From: Parachlamydiales bacterium
GTDB lineage: Bacteria; Chlamydiota; Chlamydiia; Chlamydiales; Rhabdochlamydiaceae
Direction of reading: 5' to 3'
Length of the DNA: 64,000 nucleotides
NCBI GenBank assembly: GCA_027459675.1
Contig: DAIDHO010000001.1
Span: 1-64,000 of the forward strand
The position numbers were made by a program, and so were the translations under genes. Below, piece by piece: positions 9,330 to 17,505 of this stretch. The notes beneath the pieces were generated by a model that had not been told where the DNA came from, ran no database searches, and worked only from the letters and a program-made list of their open reading frames with translations. The first letter of the stretch is position 1. Each line of letters opens with the position of its first letter.

Positions 9330-10326
9330 AAAAGATTTAATTTTGGTAGCAGGAGGGGGTGGCTTTATTGGAGGTCACCTCATAGCCGATTTAAGACGAA
9401 AGGGCTTTACAAATATCAGATCCGTGGATATAAAACCGCTTGACAATTGGTACCAATTATTTTCTGATGTTGAAAACATTCAATGCGACTTAAAAGATAA
9501 AGCAGCCTGTGAAAAAGTGTGCCAACAAGCAAGCCAAGGCGCACGCCACGTTTACAACTTAGCTGCTGATATGGGCGGTATGGGATTTATTGAAACCCAT
9601 AAAGCCGAGTGCATGCTCTCTGTACTCATTAATACAAATCTTCTCTTGGCAGCAAAAAAATACGGTGTTGAACGATTCTTTTTTTCTTCTTCTGCTTGTG
9701 TGTATGCTGCACAAAAACAAAATACTGCCCATGCACTTCCTCTCAAAGAAGAAGATGCCTATCCTGCCATGCCTGAAGATGGCTATGGATGGGAAAAGCT
9801 TTTCAGCGAAAGAATGTGTTCTCATTTTCGGGAAGATTATGGTCTTATAACCCGTGTCGCACGCTATCATAACGTCTACGGTCCTTATGGAACTTATGAA
9901 GGGGGAAGAGAAAAAGCTCCTGCTGCTCTTTGTCGCAAAATCATTGAAGCCCAGCTCTCGGGAGACTCTCGGATTAAAATCTGGGGGGATGGAGAACAGA
10001 CACGTAGCTTTATGTATATCGATGACTGTGTTTATGGAACGCAAGCTATTTTAAATAGCGAGATTCTAGAGCCCATTAACCTGGGAAGTTCGGAGCTAGT
10101 CACCATAAATCAACTCGTCAGTATCATTGAGGAAATCGCTCAAATCAAAGTAAAAAGAGAATACCAGCTGGATGCTCCGCTAGGTGTCCGAGGACGTAAT
10201 AGCGATAATACCCTTATTCAGAAAAAACTCGGATGGGAGCCCTCCATCCCCTTAAAAATAGGGTTAGAGAAAACCTACGCATGGATCTACAATCAAATGA
10301 GCACGCATGTAGGAAGTGGAATATAG
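9322..10326 (+). CDS. gme: GDP-mannose 3,5-epimerase
   Basis: A 334-residue short-chain dehydrogenase/reductase. The family converts GDP-D-mannose to GDP-L-galactose (and GDP-L-gulose) and is best known from plant vitamin C synthesis. The sequence matches the plant enzyme pattern closely: a Gly-Gly-Gly-Gly-Phe-Ile-Gly-Gly cofactor loop (11-18), Ala-Asp-Met-Gly-Gly-Met-Gly-Phe-Ile (82-90), Ser-Ser-Ala-Cys with the catalytic cysteine at 126, Tyr155/Lys159 of the Tyr-x3-Lys pair, and Gly-Gly-Arg-Glu-Lys-Ala-Pro-Ala with the second catalytic residue Lys198. Late motifs Gly-Asp-Gly-Glu-Gln-Thr-Arg-Ser and Gly-Val-Arg-Gly-Arg-Asn-Ser-Asp-Asn also match. The ATG at 9322 has AGGTG six bases upstream, and a GTG at 9313 is possible. 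ManC in the same locus would supply the substrate. Confidence 0.87.
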   Translation: MDKKDLILVAGGGGFIGGHLIADLRRKGFTNIRSVDIKPLDNWYQLFSDVENIQCDLKDKAACEKVCQQASQGARHVYNLAADMGGMGFIETHKAECMLSVLINTNLLLAAKKYGVERFFFSSSACVYAAQKQNTAHALPLKEEDAYPAMPEDGYGWEKLFSERMCSHFREDYGLITRVARYHNVYGPYGTYEGGREKAPAALCRKIIEAQLSGDSRIKIWGDGEQTRSFMYIDDCVYGTQAILNSEILEPINLGSSELVTINQLVSIIEEIAQIKVKREYQLDAPLGVRGRNSDNTLIQKKLGWEPSIPLKIGLEKTYAWIYNQMSTHVGSGI

Positions 10327-10344
10327 CCCATTGGAGAGAGATGT

Positions 10345-11199
10345 ATGCAGCCCATGACTGAAAGAAAATTTTCAGAGATTCCGATCCAAGAGGTTAAAAA
10401 TTACTGGAACGCAAGACCTTGTAATTTAAGACACTCCCCTCAACCGCAAGGTAGTCAAGAATATTTTGATGATATCGAAAAAAGAAAATTTTTTGTGGAA
10501 CCTCATTTAGTGGACTTTGCTCAATTTCCTTCGGTAGCTGGAAAAAAAGTCCTGGAAATTGGGTGCGGACTCGGAACGACCACGATTAATTTTGCAAGGG
10601 CTGGAGCCCAAAAAGTTACCGCCGTCGACCTTTCTGATAAATCCCTGGAACTGGCCCAAAAACGGGCTCAAATATATGGGTTTTCAGATAAAATTGAACT
10701 GTTTAACGCCAACGCCGAAGAACTTTCAAGACACCTTCCGGTAGAACAGTATGATCTTATTTTTTCTTTTGGGGTGATTCACCATACTCCTCATCCTGAA
10801 AAAGTATTGCAAGAATTACATAAATTCTTAACCCCTTCAGGACAGCTTAAAATCATGGTCTACTATCGTTATTCCTGGAAAGTGTTTTGGATTTTAATGA
10901 AATATGGAAAATTTCAATTTTGGAAACTCTACCCGCTTGTTGCCTCTTATTCCGAGGCCCAAACCGGTTGTCCTATCACCCACATCTATAGTAAAAAAGA
11001 AGCAAAGCAACTCCTGGAAGATAACGGCTTCCATGTAACTGATATGAAGGTCGATCATATTTTTCCGTATAGAATCCATGATTATGTAAAATATCAGTAC
11101 GTTAAAGTATGGTATTTCCGCTGGATGCCTCGTCTACTTTTTAGATTTTTAGAAAAAAAATTTGGATGGCATCTCTGTATTTCAGCAGAGAAAAAATGA
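10345..11199 (+). CDS. SAM-dependent methyltransferase (class I)
   Basis: A 284-residue protein with a class I Rossmann methyltransferase core. Motif I is Val-Leu-Glu-Ile-Gly-Cys-Gly-Leu-Gly (about 69-77), an acidic Ala-Val-Asp-Leu-Ser lies near 93-97, Asn-Ala-Asn-Ala-Glu near 117-121, and Asp-Leu-Ile-Phe-Ser-Phe-Gly-Val-Ile-His-His near 133-143. The C-terminal third is rich in aromatic residues and may bind a glycan or lipid acceptor. Inside a glycosyltransferase operon it probably O-methylates a sugar or caps the growing chain, but the acceptor is unknown. GGAGAG lies about six bases before the ATG at 10345. The stop overlaps the next start as ATGA. Confidence 0.85.
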   Translation: MQPMTERKFSEIPIQEVKNYWNARPCNLRHSPQPQGSQEYFDDIEKRKFFVEPHLVDFAQFPSVAGKKVLEIGCGLGTTTINFARAGAQKVTAVDLSDKSLELAQKRAQIYGFSDKIELFNANAEELSRHLPVEQYDLIFSFGVIHHTPHPEKVLQELHKFLTPSGQLKIMVYYRYSWKVFWILMKYGKFQFWKLYPLVASYSEAQTGCPITHIYSKKEAKQLLEDNGFHVTDMKVDHIFPYRIHDYVKYQYVKVWYFRWMPRLLFRFLEKKFGWHLCISAEKK

Positions 11200-12407
11200 C
11201 ATCCCAAGAGCGGCCTTATCTTCTAAGTGTTGTTGCTACTTCTCGCAATGACAATCATGGAAAAAATCTTCTCTATCGGATGCAAATTTTCGTAGATGGG
11301 TTTATCGAGCAGTGTAAAAAGCATCAACTCCCTGCCGAGCTTGTGCTAGTCGAATGGAATCCGCCAGAGCACACTTTGCCCTTGGCCCAAGCCCTTCGCT
11401 TCCCGGTCGATAAAGGCCCTTGCACGGTCCGCATTATAAAAGTACCTAAGGAAGTCCATTTACAGCTCCAGCATTCCGATAAAATCCCTCTTTTCCAAAT
11501 GATAGGTAAAAATGTCGGGATCCGGAGGGCCCGTGGAAAATTTGTATTAGCTACCAATATCGATATTTTGTTTTCGGATAAAATATTTCAATATATTAAA
11601 AAAGAAATTTCAGAAAAATATCTATACCGGGTAGATCGACTCGATGTTCCTGAAAAACTACCTGAAACCTCTTTCGATCAAATTCTTCAATTTTGTCAAA
11701 AAAATTATTTTAGGGCGAATGATAAGTTTGGGACTCATGTTATAAGGTCTAAACCCATCAAATTTAAAATTAAAAACATAGCCCGTAAGTTTTTTAAACT
11801 CTTGGCAATCCCATTCAAAAGTATTTTTTATACACTCATTAATCTTTCTATCCACAAGCTTTTCAATGGGTGTGTTCGTCTATTTAAAAGTCTCAGCAGC
11901 TGCTCTTTAAAAAGTTTTTTTAGAGAAAGAATTCCTGAAGTTATAAAACGATCTACTTTTTACAAAATAATCTCTCCTATTTTAAAAAAATGTTATTGTT
12001 ATTTCTTTCCATCAAACTCGCATTTTATTCATACCAATGCGTGTGGAGATTTTACCCTTCTTTCATATGATAAATGGGAACAATTAAGAGGCTACCCGGA
12101 ATGGAATATATTCTCTTGGCATCTAGATTCTATTCTTCTCTATCAAGCTCAACAGCACGGAATCCAGGAACTGGATCTTCGGGCATCCTTTGCTATTTAT
12201 CATATTGACCATGAAACAGGATCGGGGTATTCACCTGAAGGAGCCTCTCTTTTATTTAAACGCCTTGAAGAGAAAGAGATTCCCTACCTGAAAGATAGCG
12301 ACTTAAATCATCATCGTTTAAAGATGAAAGCCTCCTCTGAAAAAGTCCTTTATAATAACGAAGATTGGGGTATGTCTAAATTAGAGTTAGAAGAAGTAAG
12401 GTTATAA
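11196..12407 (+). CDS. GT-A (family 2-like) glycosyltransferase
   Basis: A 403-residue protein. The N-terminal strand ends in Ser-Arg-Asn-Asp-Asn-His-Gly, the same motif as the protein at 6160-7800, followed by Leu-Val-Leu-Val-Glu-Trp-Asn-Pro-Pro and a metal-site-like Ala-Thr-Asn-Ile-Asp-Ile-Leu-Phe-Ser near 110-120. A hydrophobic and basic insert occupies about 180-265, then a Gly-Asp-Phe-Thr-Leu-Leu-Ser stretch (about 280-290) and a Trp-His-Leu-Asp-Ser segment follow. It lacks the extra C-terminal domain of its relative. The ATG at 11196 shares ATGA with the methyltransferase stop, and a start at 11166 inside the previous gene was rejected. Its 3' end runs into the convergent wzt gene, overlapping by 58 bases. 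Confidence 0.7.
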   Translation: MTSQERPYLLSVVATSRNDNHGKNLLYRMQIFVDGFIEQCKKHQLPAELVLVEWNPPEHTLPLAQALRFPVDKGPCTVRIIKVPKEVHLQLQHSDKIPLFQMIGKNVGIRRARGKFVLATNIDILFSDKIFQYIKKEISEKYLYRVDRLDVPEKLPETSFDQILQFCQKNYFRANDKFGTHVIRSKPIKFKIKNIARKFFKLLAIPFKSIFYTLINLSIHKLFNGCVRLFKSLSSCSLKSFFRERIPEVIKRSTFYKIISPILKKCYCYFFPSNSHFIHTNACGDFTLLSYDKWEQLRGYPEWNIFSWHLDSILLYQAQQHGIQELDLRASFAIYHIDHETGSGYSPEGASLLFKRLEEKEIPYLKDSDLNHHRLKMKASSEKVLYNNEDWGMSKLELEEVRL

Positions 12408-13150
12408 AATTTTTCATATCGATCGATCACCTGCTCTGTAGGACCTAAATCAAAAAGCTGCCCCTGTTTAATCCACAAACTCTGTTGACACAAGGTACGT
12501 ACTTTGGAGAGCTGATGACTGACAAATAAAATGGTCCGTCCTTCATTCACTAGTTTCTGCATCTTATCAAGGCACTTTGCTTGAAATTGAGCATCCCCCA
12601 CTGCAAGAATTTCATCAATAATTAAAATATCGCTCCTTAAATGCGTCATGACGGAAAAGGCAAGCCTTAAGAACATTCCACTTGAGTACCGCTTTACAGG
12701 TATATCCAAAAATTGCTCCACCCCTGAAAATGTAACAATTTCATCAAAATGTCGTATCACTTCTGAGCGTTTCATCCCTAGCATAGCCCCACTTAAGAAA
12801 ATATTCTCTCGACCAGAAAGTTCCAGATGAAACCCTGTTCCCACTTCTAAAAGAGCGCTTGCACTTCCAAACATTTCAATACATCCTGTTGTCGGCCACG
12901 TGACGCGAGCTAGTATTTTTAACAGAGTGCTTTTACCCGAACCATTGGTTCCAATAATTCCTATCGTTTCCCCTCGTCCGACCGAAAAATTGAGATCTTG
13001 CAAAGCCCAAAAATCTTTTTTGGGATTCTTAGTTTTTTTCTCCCAAAAAGCAAGCTCCTCCATAAAATTTCTATAATTTCCAACCTGAGACTCTTGGATG
13101 ATATACTTTTTTCCAAGCTTTTGAACTTTAATAATAGGGTTAGATGACAT
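12350..13150 (-). CDS. wzt: Polysaccharide ABC transporter ATPase (Wzt/KpsT type)
   Basis: A 266-residue ATP-binding subunit for export of an O-antigen- or capsule-like glycan. Walker A is Gly-Thr-Asn-Gly-Ser-Gly-Lys-Ser-Thr near 71-79, the signature is Tyr-Ser-Ser-Gly-Met near 155, Walker B is Ile-Leu-Ile-Ile-Asp-Glu near 175-180, and the switch histidine sits in Phe-Val-Ser-His. The Val-Gly-Asp-Ala-x-Phe-x-x-Lys-Cys segment after Walker B is typical of this subfamily. It ends soon after the ATPase domain, so it lacks the C-terminal carbohydrate-binding domain of long Wzt proteins. The ATG at 13150 overlaps the permease by 11 bases. A TTG at 13183 is less likely. Confidence 0.9.
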   Translation of the reverse strand: MSSNPIIKVQKLGKKYIIQESQVGNYRNFMEELAFWEKKTKNPKKDFWALQDLNFSVGRGETIGIIGTNGSGKSTLLKILARVTWPTTGCIEMFGSASALLEVGTGFHLELSGRENIFLSGAMLGMKRSEVIRHFDEIVTFSGVEQFLDIPVKRYSSGMFLRLAFSVMTHLRSDILIIDEILAVGDAQFQAKCLDKMQKLVNEGRTILFVSHQLSKVRTLCQQSLWIKQGQLFDLGPTEQVIDRYEKFYNLTSSNSNLDIPQSSLL

Positions 13151-13958
13151 CAGACAAAGTCCATTCGAACTTTCTAAAAACAACCAGACTGACCAACAAA
13201 AGAAGAAACGAAACTCCTACAGCTATTGAAAAAGAAAGCCAGGGGAAAAGTCCCACTCCTAAAATACACCATCTAAAAAATTCGATAATCCCTGTGAGAG
13301 GATTGAGCGAAAAGACGAGCTGCCACTTCATGGAAATCCCCGAAATGGAATAGGCTAGAGGGGATGCATACATCCATAATTGAAGCAAAAAGGGAAGAAG
13401 GTGTTTAAAATCTCTATAATGAGCGCTTAAAGCCGATAGCAAGATATTGAAGGCAGCAGAGAATATAAAAATGATGAGGGTCCCGATGGGAAAGAAAAGC
13501 AGCTTCCAAGAGGGAGCATACAAATAAATCGCCATTAAAATTCCCATAGAAATAAGAGTAAAAATATGATCAAAAACTACCCCCAACGTCCCAGAAATAG
13601 GTAAAAAAAGACGAGGAAAATATATTTTCTGAATCAGTTGAGTTTCATTGAGAAGACTTGTGCTTGCTCTTTGAGCCGCCTGAGAAAAAACAAGCCAAGG
13701 AATCAAACCACAAAAGGCAAACAACATATAGGGGACTCCATCACTTGATAAGTGGAGCCACTTCCCAAAAATATAAGTGAATAATAGAGCCGTCAAAAAG
13801 GGTTGCATGACAACCCACAGGATTCCTAAAGCTGTTTGCTTATACCGCAATTTTATATCCCGCAACATGAGCATGAATAACACCCAGCGGAATTCCACCA
13901 TCTCCAATAAATCTTGTTTTGTCCACTCTGTACGAGGCTGAATCGTAATATGTTTCAT
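13140..13958 (-). CDS. wzm: Polysaccharide ABC transporter permease (Wzm type)
   Basis: A 272-residue integral membrane protein with about six helices. It has the ABC-2 features of Wzm/KpsM: Asp-Ile-Lys-Leu-Arg-Tyr-Lys-Gln-Thr (about 35-43), Leu-Gly-Ile-Leu-Trp-Val-Val-Met-Gln-Pro just after it, and Lys-Ile-Tyr-Phe-Pro-Arg in the middle. It pairs with the ATPase that follows to move the lipid-linked glycan across the inner membrane. I chose the ATG at 13958 because the protein then begins Met-Lys-His-Ile-Thr-Ile-Gln-Pro, as in close relatives. An ATG at 13988 would add ten hydrophobic residues. No strong ribosome-binding site is visible for either. Confidence 0.88.
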   Translation of the reverse strand: MKHITIQPRTEWTKQDLLEMVEFRWVLFMLMLRDIKLRYKQTALGILWVVMQPFLTALLFTYIFGKWLHLSSDGVPYMLFAFCGLIPWLVFSQAAQRASTSLLNETQLIQKIYFPRLFLPISGTLGVVFDHIFTLISMGILMAIYLYAPSWKLLFFPIGTLIIFIFSAAFNILLSALSAHYRDFKHLLPFLLQLWMYASPLAYSISGISMKWQLVFSLNPLTGIIEFFRWCILGVGLFPWLSFSIAVGVSFLLLLVSLVVFRKFEWTLSDVI

Positions 13959-13997
13959 TTTGAACAAAATGATAAAAAAGATTTGCATAAATTTCAA

Positions 13998-14330
13998 GCG
14001 CAGATTTATCTTCTTTTAAGAAGAAGATATTAAAGATTTAAATATTAATTAAAAACCTTCTTAACGAAATTTATTATTTCTCAGTTCTTATCCACGTCTT
14101 GGCAATTACAGTAGACCTGTTGCTTAACTAAAGTTTCGTTTAACAGTTTTAAAGGATAATGGAGCTTTTAACCTACCACTGCCCTTCCTACCACCGCCAG
14201 CCGAGCTCTATAGCACCCAAATAAAACCAATAGGAGGAGCCCCCTCTCTCTGAAAGCTCTCTAAAGTTCGAGACCTTGGATGAATTGATTGAAGATTTGG
14301 GGAAATAGTGCTGAATCCAGTTCGTTATAA
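13998..14330. other. Intergenic region between uvrB and wzm, with a hairpin and a decayed repeat
   Basis: No gene seen in 333 bases. A perfect 9-base inverted repeat (14007-14015 and 14021-14029, five-base loop) sits just upstream of wzm and could be an operator or stem-loop. A degenerate copy of the dispersed TAGACCTCTTGCTTAAGC element lies at 14112-14138. The rest shows no tRNA or start with a good ribosome-binding site. The wzm promoter should lie here. Confidence 0.5.
14112..14138 (+). repeat. Degenerate copy of a dispersed intergenic repeat
   Basis: Begins TAGACCTGTTGCTTAACT and continues AAAGTTTCG. It differs at a few positions from the better copies at 30751-30777, 37643-37670 and 37793-37819, including loss of the G that makes the central TTGCTTAAGC palindromic. 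This reads as a decayed family member. Confidence 0.5.
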
Positions 14331-16316
14331 CTATTCCATGAGTTGAAGTTCGCGATAATGTTTTAGGAGATCCCGGAAATGAGCCGCATCTTCAAAACGA
14401 AGCTCTTTGGCAGACCGCTTCATCTCTTGCTCATAGAATTGAATTTTAGAGTTTATTTCATCGGGGGTGAGATGAGAAGAAGGTTTGTCTCCTTCTTCTT
14501 GAAGTGTTTGGACAACCTCTCCGAAGGTTTGAGCAAGGTCTTCGACAACAGAACGAATGACAGATTGGGGGGTGATGTGGTGTGCTTTATTATAGGCTTC
14601 CTGGATAAGACGCCTCTCGGAGGTCATGCGAAGAGCAGATTCAATCGATTTGGTGCGCTTATCTGCGTACATGATAACACGGCCTTTCACATTCCGCGCG
14701 GCACGGCCGCAAGTTTGAATGAGAGCGGTTTCGCTCCTTAGAAATCCCTCTTTGTCGGCATCAAGAATGGTCACAAGAGAAACTTCGGGAATATCGAGCC
14801 CTTCTCGCAGAAGGTTAATTCCGACGAGAACATCGATGATTCCCCGGCGTAGCTCATTAATAATCTGAACCCTTTCAAGCGTATCAATATCGGAATGCAA
14901 ATACCGTGCTTTGACCCCGATTTCTTTAAGATATTTGGTGAGATCTTCTGCCAGCTTTTTAGTGAGGGTCGTGACAAGAACCCGTCCTCCTTTTTCGGTG
15001 GATTGTCGAATTTCCTCGAGAACATCATCGACTTGAGTTGTGGCAGGTTTGATTTCGATGATAGGATCGAGCAAGCCTGTGGGTCGGATGATTTGTTGAA
15101 TGATTTCACCGCCAGCTTCTTGAACTTCCCAAGCGCCGGGTGTGGCAGAGACATACACGACTTGGTGGATCCGGTCGTAAAATTCTTCAAATGTTTGAGG
15201 TCTATTATCATAGGCGGAAGGGAGTCGAAACCCAAATTCTACCAGCGCATTTTTGCGTGCCCGATCTCCATTGTGCATAGCATGCACTTGGGGAAGAGTT
15301 TGGTGGGATTCATCCACAAATAAGAGATAATTCCGAGGAAAATAGTCGAGAAGACAAGCAGGGGGCTCTCCAGCCCCTCGGCCGCTAAAATGGCGAGAAT
15401 AATTTTCAATCCCTTTACAAAAACCGATTTCTCGGATCATCTCGAGATCATACTTGGTTCTTTCCAAGATCCGCTGATGCTCGATAAATTTCTGATGCGC
15501 TTCAAAGTAGGCAGCCCGCTCTTTGAGCTCGGCTTTGATCGATTCGAGAGCTTTAAATCGCACTGCTTCAGGGGTAACGTGGTGCGAGCCAGGAAAGACG
15601 GTGATTTTTTCTTTCCGCTTTTGAACTTTACCTGTGAGTGGATCGATTTGCGAGATCCTCTCAACCTCATCTCCAAAGAACTCAACGCGATAAGCCAGTT
15701 CTTCTTCATAGGCGGGCATGATCTCTAACACATCTCCCCTTACTCTGAAAGTTCCACGCAAAAGGTCATAGTCACTTCTTTTATAATGCATTTGAACTAG
15801 GTGAAGCAAAAGTTCATCTCGTCGTCTTTTCTCACTCAGCTTTAGCTCAAGCTTCATCTGGGCATAATACTCGGGAAGACCCAACCCATAAATACAGGAT
15901 ACTGAAGCAATGATGATCACATCTGCCCTTTCTAAGAGAGACCGGGTGGCTGAAAGACGCATCCGATCAATCTGCTCGTTGATTGCCATGTCTTTTTCGA
16001 TATAAGTATCCGTCCTGGCAATGTAGGCTTCCGGCTGATAGTAATCATAATAAGAGACAAAGTATTCCACGGCGTTTTCGGGGAAAAAAGCCTTAAATTC
16101 TTGATATAGCTGAGCTGCTAAGGTCTTATTATGGGCGAGCACAAGCGTAGGTCTTTGTACTCTCTCGATGACATTGGCCATCGTAAAAGTTTTCCCAGAT
16201 CCGGTCACGCCGAGTAAAACCTGCGATTTTTTATGCTGATTGAGCCCCTCCACCAATTTGTTAATAGCTTGAGGTTGGTCTCCTTTAGGTTTAAAAGGTG
16301 TCTCCAGTTTAAACAT
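14331..16316 (-). CDS. uvrB: Excinuclease ABC subunit B
   Basis: A 661-residue helicase-like subunit of nucleotide excision repair that loads onto damage with UvrA and then recruits UvrC. Walker A Gly-Val-Thr-Gly-Ser-Gly-Lys-Thr lies near 36-43. The Tyr-Tyr-Asp-Tyr-Tyr-Gln-Pro-Glu-Ala beta-hairpin lies near 92-100. The DEAD-like Asp-Glu-Ser-His is near 337, helicase motif VI with Gln-x-x-Gly-Arg-Ala-Ala-Arg is near 540, and the C-terminal UVR motif that contacts UvrC spans about 620-655. The ATG at 16316 gives normal family length and overlaps the tyrP stop by eight bases. A further upstream start would add 23 residues encoded inside tyrP. Confidence 0.97.
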   Translation of the reverse strand: MFKLETPFKPKGDQPQAINKLVEGLNQHKKSQVLLGVTGSGKTFTMANVIERVQRPTLVLAHNKTLAAQLYQEFKAFFPENAVEYFVSYYDYYQPEAYIARTDTYIEKDMAINEQIDRMRLSATRSLLERADVIIIASVSCIYGLGLPEYYAQMKLELKLSEKRRRDELLLHLVQMHYKRSDYDLLRGTFRVRGDVLEIMPAYEEELAYRVEFFGDEVERISQIDPLTGKVQKRKEKITVFPGSHHVTPEAVRFKALESIKAELKERAAYFEAHQKFIEHQRILERTKYDLEMIREIGFCKGIENYSRHFSGRGAGEPPACLLDYFPRNYLLFVDESHQTLPQVHAMHNGDRARKNALVEFGFRLPSAYDNRPQTFEEFYDRIHQVVYVSATPGAWEVQEAGGEIIQQIIRPTGLLDPIIEIKPATTQVDDVLEEIRQSTEKGGRVLVTTLTKKLAEDLTKYLKEIGVKARYLHSDIDTLERVQIINELRRGIIDVLVGINLLREGLDIPEVSLVTILDADKEGFLRSETALIQTCGRAARNVKGRVIMYADKRTKSIESALRMTSERRLIQEAYNKAHHITPQSVIRSVVEDLAQTFGEVVQTLQEEGDKPSSHLTPDEINSKIQFYEQEMKRSAKELRFEDAAHFRDLLKHYRELQLME

Positions 16317-17505
16317 CTGGTAGGAGACCAAAGAGACTTGTAAGTTCAAAAAGGAAGATAAAAAGTGCAACCGAAAAAATGGCAATCAACATCTTTTTTC
16401 CTCCAAATAGCTGGTAGGAGCCAGAAAGATGATCTTGATACCGTCCTTTCCAAGCCATAAGGACAGGGAGGATTCCAAATAAAAGCACCGCACAGATACC
16501 TCCCGCAAAATTCAAAGCATAAATGAAAATATCAGGATAAATAATACCCAAAATGAGCGGGGGGATGAGCGCCAGCAGGCATAGAGGAATTGTTTCTTGT
16601 TTTTCGTTTGAGACTTTGAAAACATCGGCTAAAAAGTGTACGAGGGCAAGCGTTTGCGCAAGAAAGGAACTCAAGAGAGCAAAAAGAGCAAGGCCTTCTG
16701 CAAATGTACTCACCCACGAAAGTCCTAAAATTCCTGCCACTGAATCGGAGGCTTGTCGTCCCTCTTTTAGACTCTCGATAATGCCCCATTTTCCCTCCGC
16801 AGGGACAATTCCTAAAACCACCATATCCCAAATGAGGTAAACCACCAGGGCGAAAATACTTCCCGCTAAAATTGTCTGACGCACCTTTTTTGCGTCTTGA
16901 TGCATATACGTCATAAGCGTTGGAATGATATTATGATATCCAAAGGCAATCACAAGCACAGGCATAGAAAACAGCGCATAGAGAGGCTCGGATCTTTCGA
17001 GGAGTTGAGGTTTTATATACTGAAATCCTAAAAGGATCATCCCTATATAGGCGGCAATTTTCCCAAACATAAAGAAACGATTCCAGTAATCGACAGTACG
17101 CGTTCCTTGATAGGCTAAAATTCCAAATCCGATTGTAAAAAGCGTAGAACCGAGCCACTTCGGAAGAGAAAGTGAAGTAAAAGCTAGACTCCCACTTCCT
17201 GCAACGTAGGCGATGATAAGAGAATAAAATAAAAATAAATAAAGCAACCCACTTACTATCCGTCCTATAGACCCCAATGTTCTTTCTGCCATCGATCCGA
17301 TATTCACGCGTTCTTTAAAGGTGCTTTGAACCTCGACAAAAAGTAAGGCTGTGAGCGTCATAAATCCCCATACCACGAGAAACGAAAAGAAAGAAGGAAT
17401 GAAGCCAGCAAGTCCTGTTGCAATCGGAAGAGCGAGCATACCGGCCCCAATGCAACTGCCTCCAATCAAAAGCATCCCTCCGATAAAAGTTCCTGCGGTT
17501 TTCAT
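16309..17505 (-). CDS. tyrP: Aromatic amino acid permease (TyrP/Mtr family)
   Basis: A 398-residue inner-membrane transporter with about 11 helices. The first helix carries Gly-Gly-Ser-Cys-Ile-Gly-Ala-Gly-Met-Leu-Ala-Leu-Pro, the signature of the hydroxy/aromatic amino acid permease family, proton symporters for tyrosine or tryptophan. Chlamydiae are known to carry tyrP genes. The middle has a Phe-Gly-Tyr-His-Asn-Ile-Ile-Pro helix. The start ATG at 17505 forms an ATGA with the stop of thyX, and the stop overlaps uvrB, so thyX-tyrP-uvrB is probably one leftward transcript. Specificity for tyrosine over tryptophan is inferred. Confidence 0.9.
   Translation of the reverse strand: MKTAGTFIGGMLLIGGSCIGAGMLALPIATGLAGFIPSFFSFLVVWGFMTLTALLFVEVQSTFKERVNIGSMAERTLGSIGRIVSGLLYLFLFYSLIIAYVAGSGSLAFTSLSLPKWLGSTLFTIGFGILAYQGTRTVDYWNRFFMFGKIAAYIGMILLGFQYIKPQLLERSEPLYALFSMPVLVIAFGYHNIIPTLMTYMHQDAKKVRQTILAGSIFALVVYLIWDMVVLGIVPAEGKWGIIESLKEGRQASDSVAGILGLSWVSTFAEGLALFALLSSFLAQTLALVHFLADVFKVSNEKQETIPLCLLALIPPLILGIIYPDIFIYALNFAGGICAVLLFGILPVLMAWKGRYQDHLSGSYQLFGGKKMLIAIFSVALFIFLFELTSLFGLLPDV

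Noticed and set aside
9559..10044. A 161-codon frame antisense to the epimerase
   Set aside because: It lies entirely opposite a strongly conserved enzyme gene and has no credible start or family; it reflects codon bias of the sense gene.
14895..15323. A 142-codon frame antisense to uvrB
   Set aside because: It is the complementary shadow of the conserved helicase core, with no ribosome-binding site.
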